Source of the DNA: Polytrichum commune
Taxonomy: Eukaryota; Streptophyta; Polytrichopsida; Polytrichales; Polytrichaceae
Assembly: GCA_950295325.1 (NCBI GenBank)
Contig: OX485807.1
Coordinates: 45,870,796-45,934,795, forward strand
Direction: 5' to 3'
Length of the DNA stretch: 64,000 bases
The notes beneath the pieces are model-generated. The model saw nothing but the letters and a program-made list of their open reading frames with translations, was not told the origin of the DNA and did not search any database. Of this stretch, positions 12,538 to 24,258 are shown piece by piece. The position numbers and the translations under genes are program-made. The number at the start of each line of letters is the position of its first letter. The stretch's first letter is position 1.

Positions 12538-15500
12538 TTATCCACAGAATGCGTAGATTGTTTGACCAGCAGTTGTGTTCGCCCCAATACTGCCGGTATT
12601 CACACCGGATCCAACATAAGCGCAGCTATTGTCCACAGAGAAACCCCCCCACACGGTGCCAAGAGAAGGGTACTTCCAGACAATCTTCCCAGTGAGCGCG
12701 TCCAAGCCGTAGAAACCTCCTGGCGGTCCTCCTGCACCAGCCAACACCAGGCCATTGCTCACTGTCATTGGTCCATGTGCCGGCCAGCCTGACGGCACGG
12801 GGGTCGTCCACACAACCTCCCCTGTCGTGGCGTTCATGCCCACCCATCCGCCTCCGTAGGTGACGCCCGTGCCAGGCCGGAGGGTGAACGCCAAGTGCTT
12901 GCTGTTGAGGATGTTAACGTAAATGCGCTCACCGTCCGTCGCCGAGCCCCACGAAGCTCCTCCGGGTGTTGCTCCCGGTCCGGCCACCTTCACAATGTAC
13001 CAATCTTACCAAATGTCAAATACAACTAGTGTGTTGAATAATATAACATACTCCAAACATTAGATTAGATTGACACTCCCATATCCCAATCATAAGATAA
13101 ATTTGTCCCAGCTCGTCCTTAATGAGTAAATCCCAATCGGTTCATGTTGTAGAAGTCCACCATTGCTGATAGGTGGTAGTGTCCCTTGGGTGTAGAGACT
13201 CTCCATGTATGAGCCTTGCTTCCTTACAAAGTCCATGTTTCTATCATCATTGTCGTCATCATCCAATGTAATGTGGCATGTTACCACTTTGTGGTATGTC
13301 ATGTCACATAGATTTGTTTCATGTGACACCCACTCTAGTTGACACCCAATGATTGCAAGACAACTTAAAGTAGGGGTTGATGATGCATAGTGTGGGCCAC
13401 ACTAACTCAAATCTTTAGTGTAGTTGAATGTTGGGTTTTGTTCAACCACCAGCGTGAAGGTTGACATGCCCTTAGCACGTCTAATTGCAATAATGTCACT
13501 CGCTGCATAGCCGATTTTTGAACTACTCTCGTTGGCGTGGCAGACTCCCACTGACTTCGTGCAAGCTAATTAATAATATGCACTTAAACATTGACATCAG
13601 TTTACTTTAAAGTAAACTGACGTCAATGTTTAAGTGCATATTATTAATTTGCACCTTACAAAAACAGATGAGAATCATACACAACCTTATCACCGATGAC
13701 TTTTCGATGATTTCACGACTTGAGCATTTCAATCATCAACTATGTCTACTATTATTTATCGTGATTCGACCAGCACTCTAAGAGTAGCAGGTCACCCACG
13801 ATCCCGTACAGCCTCCTTGCTTCGCCTGGTAAACATGTCATATCGCAACAAGTTCCTGGTTCATTTAAGCACTTAATGACACGGAAAACACTGAGAGAAC
13901 TTATTGTATGCGTACTTGGTTTCTGAAGCCTTGGTGTTGACATGCCGACTTCCTACTGATCCGTTTGGGCAGGGAATTGAATAAGCCTCTTGTAGTTAAC
14001 CTGATGAACCGGTTGTTGTGGGAGCAACAAGCTATGATGGGGAGAACCGGCAGTTAGTTACAGATGAACCGGTTGAGTTTGAGAAATTCGCGGTTGAAGT
14101 TCAAGACTTCAGGAGAATTACCGATCACTTTCGAGGAATTTATAGAATATACCTCAGATTAATGTAGAAAACCCTAAGGATGTCAACATGTAACCGGTTG
14201 GACTTGCAAACACTAGGATCTCAACCGATTATGCCCAAGAATCTCCCCGATCACTGGCAACAAGGCTCCCAAAAGCCGACTACGCCCGGTAATCGATGTC
14301 TGAGTCCACATTACAGCCGGCAATTGACCGCCATACACCACGATCACCTACTACTAACTACATGTGAGGAGGAATGATCACAGATATTGAGAAAGGAGGG
14401 GGAAGACGAAGAAGAAGAAGAAGGGCAGATCCATTACCGAGGCCCAAACGACAGCTCCCTTGTCTCGTGTCAACAACCACGCAACCCCGCTCTTCGCCGC
14501 GAGCCCAACGACGTCCGTCATCGAGCCGTTCACTTTCACCGACAACATCATCGGGGCTTCCCCGAAATCGTAGTCGGGGCCGGCGAGTGGCGGGCAGAAA
14601 GGGGCGGGCGACTTCTTGCAGTCGTTATTGTAAACGTCCACTCCGCCGAGGCTGGTCGCCCAATTCACGGCGCCCGTGGTGAGGTCCAGGGACAGGACCG
14701 CCTCCTCGTAGTCTCCCTTCACCACACACGACTCCTTCACCGTCTTGTTCTGGTTCCGCTCCTGGCACGCCAACACGGAGGGCGGGACCGAGTACACGTT
14801 CCCCGACGCGATGTACACTGAGTTCCTCTTCGCGTCGATGGATGGCGAGCTCCCCCACAGCGCCCCGCCGGAGAATCCTCCTACCGTGCCATTGTTCTCC
14901 GGAACCATGTAGGTTCGCCACAAAATCGCGCCCGTGTTTATGTCCATTTTCACGAAGCTGCCACGGAACGTGCAACACGTCGTTCCGTAATGTTGTTCTT
15001 CGCTCGAGGAAATGCCGACGTAGAAGGCCCTGCATCCATTCATTTGTAATGAGGGACGACATGGGTAATTAAGAAGAATGGTGACACACCAAAACTATAA
15101 GAGAGGCCTTCCCTCCCATGGGCTTGCATTTTCCCCCTAGTTCTTCCCTGAAATTGAAATGGAAACCAAGTTGGAAACCGATTTTTGGGTTCTTTGCATC
15201 TCTGGAAACGTCCTGGGGATGTGCCAAATTGAGTTTGGCCCTCATTGAACCGATCATATAGAAGGTTCTTTGTTCAAACCTCCACACGGTCCGGTTTCAA
15301 ACATGCACCGAAACTTCACCGAACATGGAAAATATTGTATGCAAAACAATCAACCAAAACTCTGATATGCAAACAATTGAGTGCTCAGAATCTAAGTGTC
15401 ATTCATCCAAATCTTTAAATATGCATCCGGAGAACAATGGATTTCCTCACTCCACAAAATTTTTGTTGGAACAGTTTATTTATTGAAATTAATGGGTTTT

Positions 15501-16953
15501 TTGTTGGATCAGATTCACCTACAAAATAACCACATCTTATTCAAGTTCAGGGGAATTCGCCACTATTAAATAGCCAAATCGTTTAAGAATGTCATTTTCT
15601 ATGGTGGATTTGGGCATGTAGAAATTAGGGGATCAGAGAGCGAAGGGCGAACTTACCCATTGTATGCAGTTCCTGACATAGTGATTTCGGCATACGGGTG
15701 TGGGTCAGCCACCTTCGACCACGCTAATTTTCCAGTAGTTTTATAAAGCGCGGCCACAATCCCGGGGCCGTAAATCCCCACAATGACGAATTTCGTTGTG
15801 ATCACTGGAGTTGGTCGAACCCATGTTCCATTCTTGCCGATTGCTTTGGCTATGTTGGTTTTCCAGATGATCTTTCCTGTGAGAGAATTCAGCAACTTTG
15901 CAGATCAAAACCATGAGTTTCTTGAGTATGCTAGGGTTGATTATCCTGGGATTACATGGACAAAAGAATGGAGAATCTTACACTAAAGAATCTTTCTGCT
16001 ATGAGGAATCTCTAAACCGGTTACATCATAAGTTGTGAATCCCTTCTGTCTCTAATATGCAGTCCACTACAGGATTGTGTGGTCTTACCGCTGATCTTGT
16101 TCCCCTAACAGCTTCTAAACTCTATGAATGTGCATTTAGAATCTAGCATTGCAGTAGATCTTAATACCATGTAGTGGAAGCGAACTAATTGGTAAGAGCA
16201 AGTGTGAACTTCCGAACTGTCCATGCCACAATTTATGAATCAGGAATTCCTGTGCCAAACGAAGAGATTCCCGATATAATTCAAAAGGTAACCTTTCTCT
16301 CAAACAAATAAACCATTGAGATGGGATTAGCCTTCCATTCTTTTCTGTTTAGTAAAGCACATAGTCGAAGTTTACCTGATGCCGCATTGACGGCATACAC
16401 ATTGCCGTCCGTCCACACCGGGAAGTAGATCACCCCGTCTGCAATTGCCGGAGTAGCGGTGATTTCATTACTGGCATTGAACTTCCACTTGAGAGCTAAT
16501 TTGTTGACATTGCTCTTGCTGACCTTACTCCCTATCGGGGCTTCGCGGCGGTTCTCCAGTCCTCCTCCGTGATTTGGCCATGGCCCCTGCAGACTCACCA
16601 GAAAATAAAAAACCGAAATTTTACAGAAATCCACATGCATCATAATTTTTTAGGACCTGCAGAATGCCTGTCTAGAAAGAAAAAAATTCGTGAATCAACC
16701 TCAGTCACATCCGGGCAAAAGAGTGGATGCAATTTTCCGAAGCTCCCAGGGTTTAGGGTTTAGGCGGAGTTCTGATCTCATTTAAGAAGATCAAAACTGT
16801 ATCGGAGACAAACAAGTACAACATAGAGAGGAGCATGTGCTGAGAATGATCGTCGACTCGGGAAATTTAACCTACCTGAGCATGTGCGAGAGTGTTCGAC
16901 AATAGACCAACAACGATTGCGGCAAACACCAAGATTGACGTGGGAGAAGTCAT
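12538..16953 (-). CDS. Secreted PQQ-type beta-propeller quinoprotein (polyvinyl-alcohol-dehydrogenase-like)
   Basis: Five exons on the minus strand: 16953-16876, 16586-16376, 15876-15657, 15029-14438, 12987-12538. They total 1551 nt (516 aa) with matching phases. Exon 1 alone encodes a 26-residue signal peptide ending SNTLAHAQ. The mature protein starts GPWPNHGG and carries repeated TGx(2-3)W blades: SGKIIWKT, TGKLAWSK, TGAILWRT, TGAVNWAT, TGEVVWTT and TGKIVWKY. These are typical of PQQ-binding propellers. Adjacent cysteines in GTTCCTF (exon 4) resemble the vicinal Cys pair of quinoprotein alcohol dehydrogenases. ANNWGS-like landmarks include GASWGSATDG and SGTAYNG. The length fits the plant family often annotated polyvinyl-alcohol dehydrogenase-like. 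Location is probably apoplast or secretory pathway. Substrate and true PQQ dependence are unknown. Confidence 0.85.
13561..13653. repeat. Near-perfect palindrome in quinoprotein intron 4
   Basis: Arms of about 45 bp meet at 13608/13609 with no loop. The left arm contains ATGCACTTAAACATTGACAT and the right arm its complement with a single T/C change. It would form a tight hairpin in the primary transcript. It may be a small foldback MITE or a small-RNA precursor; the sequence alone cannot decide. Confidence 0.75.
14032..14256 (+). mobile_element. hAT-type MITE, 225 bp, copy 1 (perfect 8-bp TSD)
   Basis: The left end is CTATGATGGGGAGA and the right end TCTCCCCGATCACTG, matching inverted repeats. 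GCAACAAG flanks both sides (14024-14031 and 14257-14264). An 8-bp duplication with CA..TG-like ends fits the hAT superfamily. The interior holds repeated AACCGGTT blocks. It sits in intron 4 of the quinoprotein gene. Confidence 0.85.
15222..15390 (+). mobile_element. Half-copy of the palindromic element, quinoprotein intron 3
   Basis: GAGTTTGGCCCTCATTGAAC and the following bases align with the right arm of the element at 6736-6890. Shared features are CAAACC(C/T)CCACAC, AAACATGCACC and a later ATTGTATGCA. The left arm is not clearly preserved. Similarity is imperfect, so the copy is old. Confidence 0.55.
16743..16766 (-). promoter_or_regulatory. Telo-box cluster in quinoprotein intron 1
   Basis: Minus-strand CCTAAACCCTAAACCCT lies in the first intron (16875-16587), about 190 bases downstream of the start codon. 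Telo-boxes near plant transcription starts are known binding motifs for Myb-type factors. Any role here is unproven. Confidence 0.35.
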
Positions 16954-17966
16954 CGCCTCCGAACAACTTCCGAATTAGTTTTCTCCACGCCGTGACGGTC
17001 AATGGATTAATCCCAGACAACCTTCCATTCAGTGCAGTCCTCCGTTCAAGCTGGTTGAATTAGCAGCAGCAAGAAGCAGAGATAAGTCGAGCATGCGACT
17101 GGATGTAGGTACTAATCTTCTCTGCCGAATTGGAAAGAAGCCAGCTAATATATATACAGTGAGAATTTTGAACCTCGGACAAAAGAATGGATGATGAGTT
17201 TGACTTACAAGTCGAAGTGGAGGAGGAATCACCGGGATATTGGAGGACCATGACGGTGATGCGGTGGAGAGAATCGGAAGGAATTCATCAAAGTCCCCGG
17301 TGATGACGTTTCTCTGAATCTACGAAGAAAAGTGCATCGTACGCATTGCGCTCATGTTTCGTGTTGCATATTTTTATTTTCTTGGAAGCTTTCTGATTGC
17401 TAGGTGAAGATTACAGTTGTCAAGTCATTCGCCGATTCTGCTGGGGCTAATAAGTTACATAGTAACCTTAAAATCTGCAAAGCTAAGTCGAGGCTGGTAA
17501 GTTAGCAAACTCATGAAGCACGTGTAAGTCTTGTTGCTTATGAAAGTCAAGGAGATTACACGAAGCATCATATTGTCAAATGATGATCCAAATGATGATC
17601 CAAATGTCCTTTTTCCCTCCGATCTATCCAAAACAGGAACTTACAAGCTCGGTGGACCACACATGTTCGTCAACATCGGCGTTGCAGCGAGACAAGTGTT
17701 GCGTCCGGATGGGCTCCAGGAATTTTCTTTTGACTAATAATTGAAAGCTCTTCCGGAGACGAGACTAGTTCATCAATAATAAAGATCAGATCCAACATTA
17801 TAATTTAGTCCCCGCTGATGACGATCCTGACAAGAGAGATCCTCCTCCTTGAAGCAAGATGCCGATGACAAAGGTCCCATGTTCCAAATTTCAATTAGTT
17901 ACAAACCCATGGTAGGGCCTCCACTCCAAAGCATGGGTCCGGCATTACGAACAGGTAGATCCGACC
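16954..17966. promoter_or_regulatory. Upstream region of the quinoprotein gene
   Basis: No coding exon is supported. The first few hundred bases upstream of the start codon (16954 to about 17350) should contain the promoter and 5' UTR. ATATATA occurs at about 17149-17155 on the template side and could serve as a TATA element. Confidence in that is low. Confidence 0.35.
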
Positions 17967-18262
17967 GCTAGTTACAGATGGGTCGGTTAAGTTTGAGACA
18001 TGACCGGTTAAAGAAATTAAAAATTAGAGAAATCCCCAATCATTTCAATGAATCTATAGAATATACCTTAATTTTCATCTTAAAAACCCGAAAGATATCA
18101 ACATAACAAATGGTCAAAGGTTGGAAACTCACTTTGTATCTTGAGGATCTACAGAATATACTTTCAGTTAATTTTGAATAACCGAAAGATGTCAACATGT
18201 AACCAGTTGGTCTTGAAAATGCTTGGATGTTGACCATTGGGCCCAAATCTTCCCAGATAGAG
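17967..18262 (+). mobile_element. hAT-type MITE, copy 2, degraded and partly duplicated inside
   Basis: It matches copy 1 through GTTACAGATGGGTCGGTTAA, then TATAGAATATACC and GATGTCAACATGTAACCAGT. The central GAATATACnTT...CCGAAAGAT(A/G)TCAACAT block appears twice, so the copy is longer than its relatives. Neither terminal repeat is intact. Confidence 0.65.
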
Positions 18263-18634
18263 ACTGTCATTTAAGTCTACTCTTTCAAGGTACCTATAAA
18301 TTAATTTCTCGTGTCTGGGATCCGTCGAGAGTACGATCCAACAGCAGGGGATCGTGCAATACATGCCAAGTTCCTAGTTAATATCCTATCCACAATTGTA
18401 CGCCAAGAAAGCACAACAGGGATCAACTGTAGAGCATTTTGGCGCATGACATCTGCTTCGTACTACTACTGCTACTGCTATGTAGCTTCTTTTTATCAAA
18501 TCCTCCCGAGTGCAACTCTGCACCTTCTGCGGACTTCCACGGACAGCATGAGCTTGTAATCATTGCCAAAATCCAGGAGTTTACTGATTGCCAACCTCAC
18601 GGATCCAGATACATTCGCACACAGTAACTTAGTA

Positions 18635-18870
18635 CTACACTAAATACTTGCAAGTACGTGTAGTGCCACCAATTGTAGTTGTCTTGCTCAATGCTAATAA
18701 TTGTAAACTGCCCTTGTAGTGTCATTGAAACAAAATGTAAACCTAACTTCATTTGACGTTTCTTGTTGGTAAAGTTTGGGCATTATATATTTACTATGTT
18801 GCAAATATGGTCACTTACTAAGTGATTTTTCAACCATCCATGGCAATATTCATTACAAAAATGTTGAGAT
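18635..18870 (+). repeat. Dispersed repeat (GTCTTGCTCAAT family), copy 1
   Basis: It aligns over about 230 bases with 30765-31000. Shared blocks are TAGTGnCACCAA, GTCTTGCTCAAT, AATTGTAAAC, a TTCnTTG run, AAGTGATTTT and ATCCATGnCAATATT. A shorter inverted match lies at 56650-56770. No coding potential; probably a MITE. Confidence 0.55.
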
Positions 18871-19159
18871 GCAGAATTCACCAAACTGAAAGTGGATAAA
18901 CCAAAAGTAAGTTGGGATGAAACTTGTTCATGAAAGAAGTCAAACTGAAAGCCGCTCAATACAATATTTAGTATAGTCAGCCTTTTTTGCAATCCTGATG
19001 ATCTTGTAGGTAGTGCTCCCCATACTTAGCATATATGTAACAATGTTCGTGATCTTAAAGCACCTGCGTAAGTACTCCGAGAGCATCATCAATCTCTGCA
19101 CCTTCAACTCCAAATTTGCAGCCATGTCTGCAAATATCTTTGCGTGGTATTGTTGATTA

Positions 19160-19386
19160 CAATGACCGAAGAGAACTGGCCGCTAGTGACAGCTGAATCG
19201 GTTGAGTTTGAGAAATAACTGATCGAACTTCATGACTTCAAGATAACTACCCATCATTTGAGAGGAATCTATGGGAATATACCTCATATTTATGAAGAAA
19301 ACGCTGAAAGATGTCAACATGTAACCGGTTGGACTGGAAACACTAGGAATTTGGCCGATTATGCTCCAAAATCTCCCTGGACACTG
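19160..19386 (+). mobile_element. hAT-type MITE, copy 3 (imperfect 8-bp TSD)
   Basis: Full length at about 227 bp. The left end is CAATGACCGAAGAGAAC and the right end ATCTCCCTGGACACTG. The flanks are GTTGATTA and ATTGATCA, which match at 6 of 8 positions. The internal GATGTCAACATGTAACCGGT block is identical to copy 1. Confidence 0.75.
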
Positions 19387-21433
19387 ATTGATCAGCTCGT
19401 TTCACATACTTAAGAGTTGACATTTGGCAACCAAGTTTGTTTGAATAGTTGATGGCTGCTTGGTGATGCTACTCTCATGGAATTTGACCCCGAAAGAGGG
19501 ACAATGGATGTTAGGGTTAAGGATTCGGTTAGAGTAAGCAATCATTTAAATGAGTAAGAGTGTGACTGCACCATCCAGTTAAGAGGATTAGCTAACGTAT
19601 GAGGTAACTAACATGTATGAGAGCTAATTAGTCTCATGCATGCACTACCGCATTTGAATTTTAGGTTGAATTGAAAGCTATCAAACTAGAAGTTAGCTAA
19701 TTTTTTGGACCTTGCTTTTGTGAAGAAATCTTTACTCATCCATACCACCAATGGTGACTAACTATTCACCAAATGATGATTAGCCCAATTTTTTACTCGA
19801 ATGCCCATCTCTAGTTTTCACATCTCTTCTCCATTTTGCTACGAGGTGGACGAGCTATTTATTACATCAACTTAAATTAGCAGCCATTTAAAATCATAAA
19901 AATATATATCATTTTCAATGTCAAAATGTAGACCATTGATAATAACTAATGATATTTATTTGGAGATTGATTATAAGAAAAGGCAAATGGTGTAGGCTAC
20001 AAAAATCATAATGTTTTTAATTAGTGTCATTTTCAAGACTTGGGCAAGTTCCTGGGGGGTGGATTTTGTATACCACGTACAAGAATCCACTAGTGTGAGT
20101 GCAAGAAGGGGAATTATTTGAGGCATTAGCACACATAGTATACATAAGGGCGAGGTATTGTTTTTTTTTTTCCCCTTCTAGCATGTACATTGAATAAAAG
20201 GCTCTTAAGAACTTTGAAGTGAAGGTAGATGTACAAAAAGAGGCGCCTCATGTTTAGAGAAAAACGATGTGCTAGTTTCATTGCCTCAACTTCAATGATG
20301 TGTGTTTTAGGGGTAGATTAATATGAGTTAAATCCTATGGATTTCAAAGTGTTCAATGACTTCCTCATTGGAAAGTGAAAGTGGATTGTATATGTAATAA
20401 AGACATAGTTATTTCATGATTTTTATGTTATATATGTAGTGGAGGCATTTATCACAAATGTTAAATTAAAAAGCTTAGTATAAATACATGATTCAATTTT
20501 CTAGGTTGCCATTAGTATGTATACAATTGTTTTCTCTATATAAATTTCTCATGTATAGGGGGTTTATTTCATAGTCACCTACACACATCATTTAGGTGTC
20601 CAATGAAGAGTCCAACCCCCGTTGACAAGTTGAGTAAAAGTTTGGTTGGTCAACCCTAACCCTATCTTAATTTGGTCAACCTTTTGGTTAGTCGTCATTG
20701 AGAGGTGTGGATATGTCTAAGATCAATTAGCTACGATATTAGTTAGGTGATTCTCACTAACTGATAATGTTAGTCGATTCTTCTAACTAGGTGGTATGGG
20801 AGTTTTAGCCATGATTTTAGTTAACTAATACTTTGGTTATCCAACCTTCACTTTACACTCATAAGCTGGCCAATCATTTTAACTCTTAAGGATGTGGGGT
20901 TTGAATATATGGCCATATACACAGTTTATACAAGCTTCACCAAGTTCAAAAATCATATTTTATATATTTCTGTGTTTGCATCCTTATTATATACATTTTC
21001 TTATGCCAAGGAGAAACACTTGTTTACTCAAACTAGACATTAATGATCAAATACAACGTATGTATTTGCATCCAAGGGCACCCAAGATGTGTATTTAAAC
21101 TTAAACCTTCCATTAGCATCAAAGTGTGTTGTTTTCTAAAGTGTGAATGAAGGGTCTCTAGTAACACAAATCTCCCATAAGTTGAGGGCCAACTCATTCC
21201 AACTTGAACCCCCAAACTAATTTGAGATCTTTGATTCCACTTTTGGAGTCAATCAAATCTAGAATAGAGAAGATGTCCTCTTAATTTTTTCATTCACACT
21301 TCAGAAAAAAAACTATAAGTGTCACCTACGCTAATTTTCTACCACAAAATTTACATGGGTTGAAGATAGACGTGGTCCACATTAACTCTCATTCCGGAAA
21401 TAAGCATGGCCTCTAGAAAATTACTGTGACCCA
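19387..21433. other. Gene-poor AT-rich spacer
   Basis: No gene, RNA gene or delimited element is supported. All long frames are short and lack recognisable motifs. Confidence 0.5.
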
Positions 21434-21655
21434 CAGTGACATGACAATTCAACGTAGCTACAAATGAACCGGCTGAGTTTCAAAAATAACTAGTGAAGTT
21501 CAAACTTCAGGAAAATCACCGATCATTTTAAAAGAACCCACATCATATACCCTCAATTCAATAAAGAAAAACCAAAAAATCTCAACATGTGACCGGTTGG
21601 ACTTGAAAATACTAGAACATCAACCGATTATGCCCAACAATCTCCCCCAACACTA
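21434..21655 (+). mobile_element. hAT-type MITE, copy 4, left end diverged
   Basis: From GCTACAAATGAACCGGCTGA to ATTATGCCCAACAATCTCCC it follows copy 1 closely. The left terminal repeat is not recognisable and no target duplication was found. Confidence 0.65.
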
Positions 21656-21993
21656 AACCCAACCATATATATATACATACATACACACATAAAGTTTGTA
21701 TACTACTTTCACACTGTATGTGCAACTGTAATTTTTAATGGCTCAATTATCACAAGATCCATATTGGTGCGATCATCATGATCGTGACTTGGAGACGTGA
21801 GCTCTAGTTTGAAAGCACCTGCAAAGGGCCTTCAAGCTCGATCGCATGAACTTTGACTTGGGTGGCATGGGCCTGGCCTTTACAACACAACAAGACAGTT
21901 TGCCAGGCCAGCATAATCTACAATCTTCAGCCTCAACAGGCTTCTTCTTCTATGACTCCACGAGCAATAAATAAGGCGCCGCTACTAACGTAA

Positions 21994-22500
21994 GGGGCGC
22001 TTCACACTATGGCCGAAGGTCGAGAGGCCATCGATTTCTACCAATGAGATTGCAAGAAACCCAGGAGTTCGGCCTCTCGACCCTTCACACTAAGTTAGAG
22101 GCTGAAGTCCAAAGGCTGTTGCAATTTAAAATGCTTACTTTTTGAAGAAGGCGACGGACTCTTGAAGGAAGTTTGGGTCGGGTGGGAATGGAAACCCAAA
22201 CTATAGCTGAGAGGCCGTCGGTTTTCTTTTCTCATAAAGAAATTGGTCATTGACAAGATCTTGACCGTTAGATTGGAGGGGTTGTTTTGGGCAAGGAGTA
22301 AAGTGGGATGTTCCTTCTCCATGGGATGGGTTCGGACTTTGGACTTGGTGTTTGGAGGCTTCACATTGTGTCTGGCTGAAGGCTCCAATTCTTATATTTT
22401 TATTGGCTATTTTTAGCCCATTTCTTTGGACTCTCAACAAAGTTTGGCCACTCAATCCCACGGCCTCTTGACTTGGACGGCCCATAATGTGAAGCGGCCC
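21994..22500. mobile_element. Tourist/PIF-like MITE A, 507 bp, TAA duplication
   Basis: The left end is GGGGCGCTTCACACTATGG and the right end CCATAATGTGAAGCGGCCC, its inverted complement. TAA flanks both ends (21991-21993 and 22501-22503). The internal frames have no transposase motif. Confidence 0.7.
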
Positions 22501-22503
22501 TAA

Positions 22504-23002
22504 GGGCCACTTCACACACGAGCCAAGAGCCGTGACCATGAAATTGTGAGAGCCCAAATGGAAGTGTCCAAAGGCCATCCCAACACACCTCCAACATCAT
22601 GTAGTGTGATCACGGACCCTCAAGTGTAGTGTGAAGTCATATGTGACCGGGCCCTCAACCAAATGCTATTTTAACGAATTTCTATACATGTGGGTCCTCA
22701 CACATGATAAAGTAGAATAAATCAATGGTTGTGAGCGTTCGGAGTGCCATGGTCTCCTGGTTTTGTGTTAAGCCCACCTCCAAGAGGTGGTTCTTGAAAA
22801 TAGTCCAAGTAACCATCACCCATGATCCATTCGATGCCATGTAGGAATCCATGTAGACTTTACATCCATCTTGCATTCACATTCTCCGTTGGTCCCTCAA
22901 GCGTAGTGTGAAGCGAGCTTGGACCAGCTCCACCTTTTCGACAAATGAGAGTGCTTGGAGTGTAATGGTCACGGGCTCTCAGTCTCGTGTGAGAAGTGGC
23001 CC
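22504..23002. mobile_element. Tourist/PIF-like MITE B, 499 bp, abutting MITE A
   Basis: The left end is GGGCCACTTCACACACGAG and the right end CTCGTGTGAGAAGTGGCCC. It shares the TAA at 22501-22503 with MITE A and has TAA at 23003-23005 on the other side. One element therefore inserted at the edge of the other. Its right two-thirds recur at 26158-26473. Confidence 0.7.
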
Positions 23003-23005
23003 TAA

Positions 23006-24250
23006 GTTACATTTGTCTTGCTCTTTTGTTGGCCGGGGATTCGTGGCACTCATGTATTTTCATTAGTGAGAGTTCATTCATCTTTGCGGATGAGATGAAC
23101 CACTTTAGACACTACCTCACGTCGTCAGCTCCTTGTCTGAAGGGTTTCAAAAATACCAAGTTTTAGTAGTTCTAAATAATCCTAGTCTAATCTAATACTT
23201 AAGGCAATAATACAAAGGGGGTTAGATAAAATAAAGATGCCTCATGTAGAAACAAGTGGGTGCATCATGTGTTGCCAACCTATCATTACTAGTCCGGTTA
23301 TTTTTAAGAAATTAATATGGGCGGACATTAAATACCTCCTCACGAATTTTCGGGGGTGTCAAATATGGGCTAGGGCAACCCTCTAAAGAAATTTTTGAAC
23401 CCTTAAAAATTGTTGCCCATCCCGCCCAACTTCGAAAAAAAACATTGCCCTTGCATTCTTGAAGGCCGCTTGACTACAAATCCCATATTGAGTGCACTTC
23501 ACCTTCAAGGTCTAAAATCCAATATATATGTGCATTTCCAATTAATAAATAAGCAATTGATTGGGATTTCATTCCGGAAGTGAAACCATCAATGAAGCAC
23601 GTAAATAACTTGGAGGTCAAAAACATTACAAAATCCTCATTAACATTGAGGTTATAATTTTGTGACTTACCATTTAAAATTATCTTTGTCATCCTAATGA
23701 TAGATTAGTGCAAGTGTTCATAAGATGACCAAAATGAAACAATGAATGTAGAATATTAAACATACAACAAAAAAATTATATAAAAATCGTTTTTTAAGGT
23801 AATATAATATGAGGTATAAATAAATGGTATGTTATTTGGAATTAGACTTGTGGGACAACGTTATGGATGGGGTATACTCAGAAAATCATAAGTTTCTGAC
23901 TATAGCCTATTTGAAATATTGTAATATTTCATCATCATCATATATTGTATTATCTTTAAAATCACATGGTGTATATTAATTATTTTCAAATAAATTGTAT
24001 TATATGCTAATAATGCTTATTATAATGCTTATTTTTTAAAAGTTCACCAATTTACCATAAATTAATATATATTATTTTGACATATTACAAATGTTTGAGC
24101 AATCACACCCGTGCAAAATAAATAAATTATGAAGAAAAAAATGTCTATGACAACACATCATAATTATATGTTGCACACGTTGATATCTTGCGATATTTAT
24201 CAAAATAACCATGTGGAAGTCAAAGCCACATCATGGCCTTGAAAACAACT
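23006..24250. other. AT-rich spacer
   Basis: No gene is supported. The opening 23 bases are shared with the duplicate at 26474-26496, so the duplication runs past the end of MITE B. Confidence 0.5.
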
Positions 24251-24258
24251 CATGGGAG

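Noticed and set aside
14378-15072. Overlapping frames on both strands across exon 4 of the quinoprotein gene
   Set aside because: The G+C-rich exon gives shadow frames. Only the minus frame with the TGxxW blades and matching splice phases is supported.
15877-15895. Extending quinoprotein exon 3 to the upstream in-frame Met
   Set aside because: Only the acceptor CTCTCACAG before 15876 restores the phase from exon 2 and gives the family-like SGKIIWKT.
22095-22600. Frames of 66-125 codons on the minus strand
   Set aside because: They overlap Tourist-like MITE A and its boundary, and show no transposase signature.
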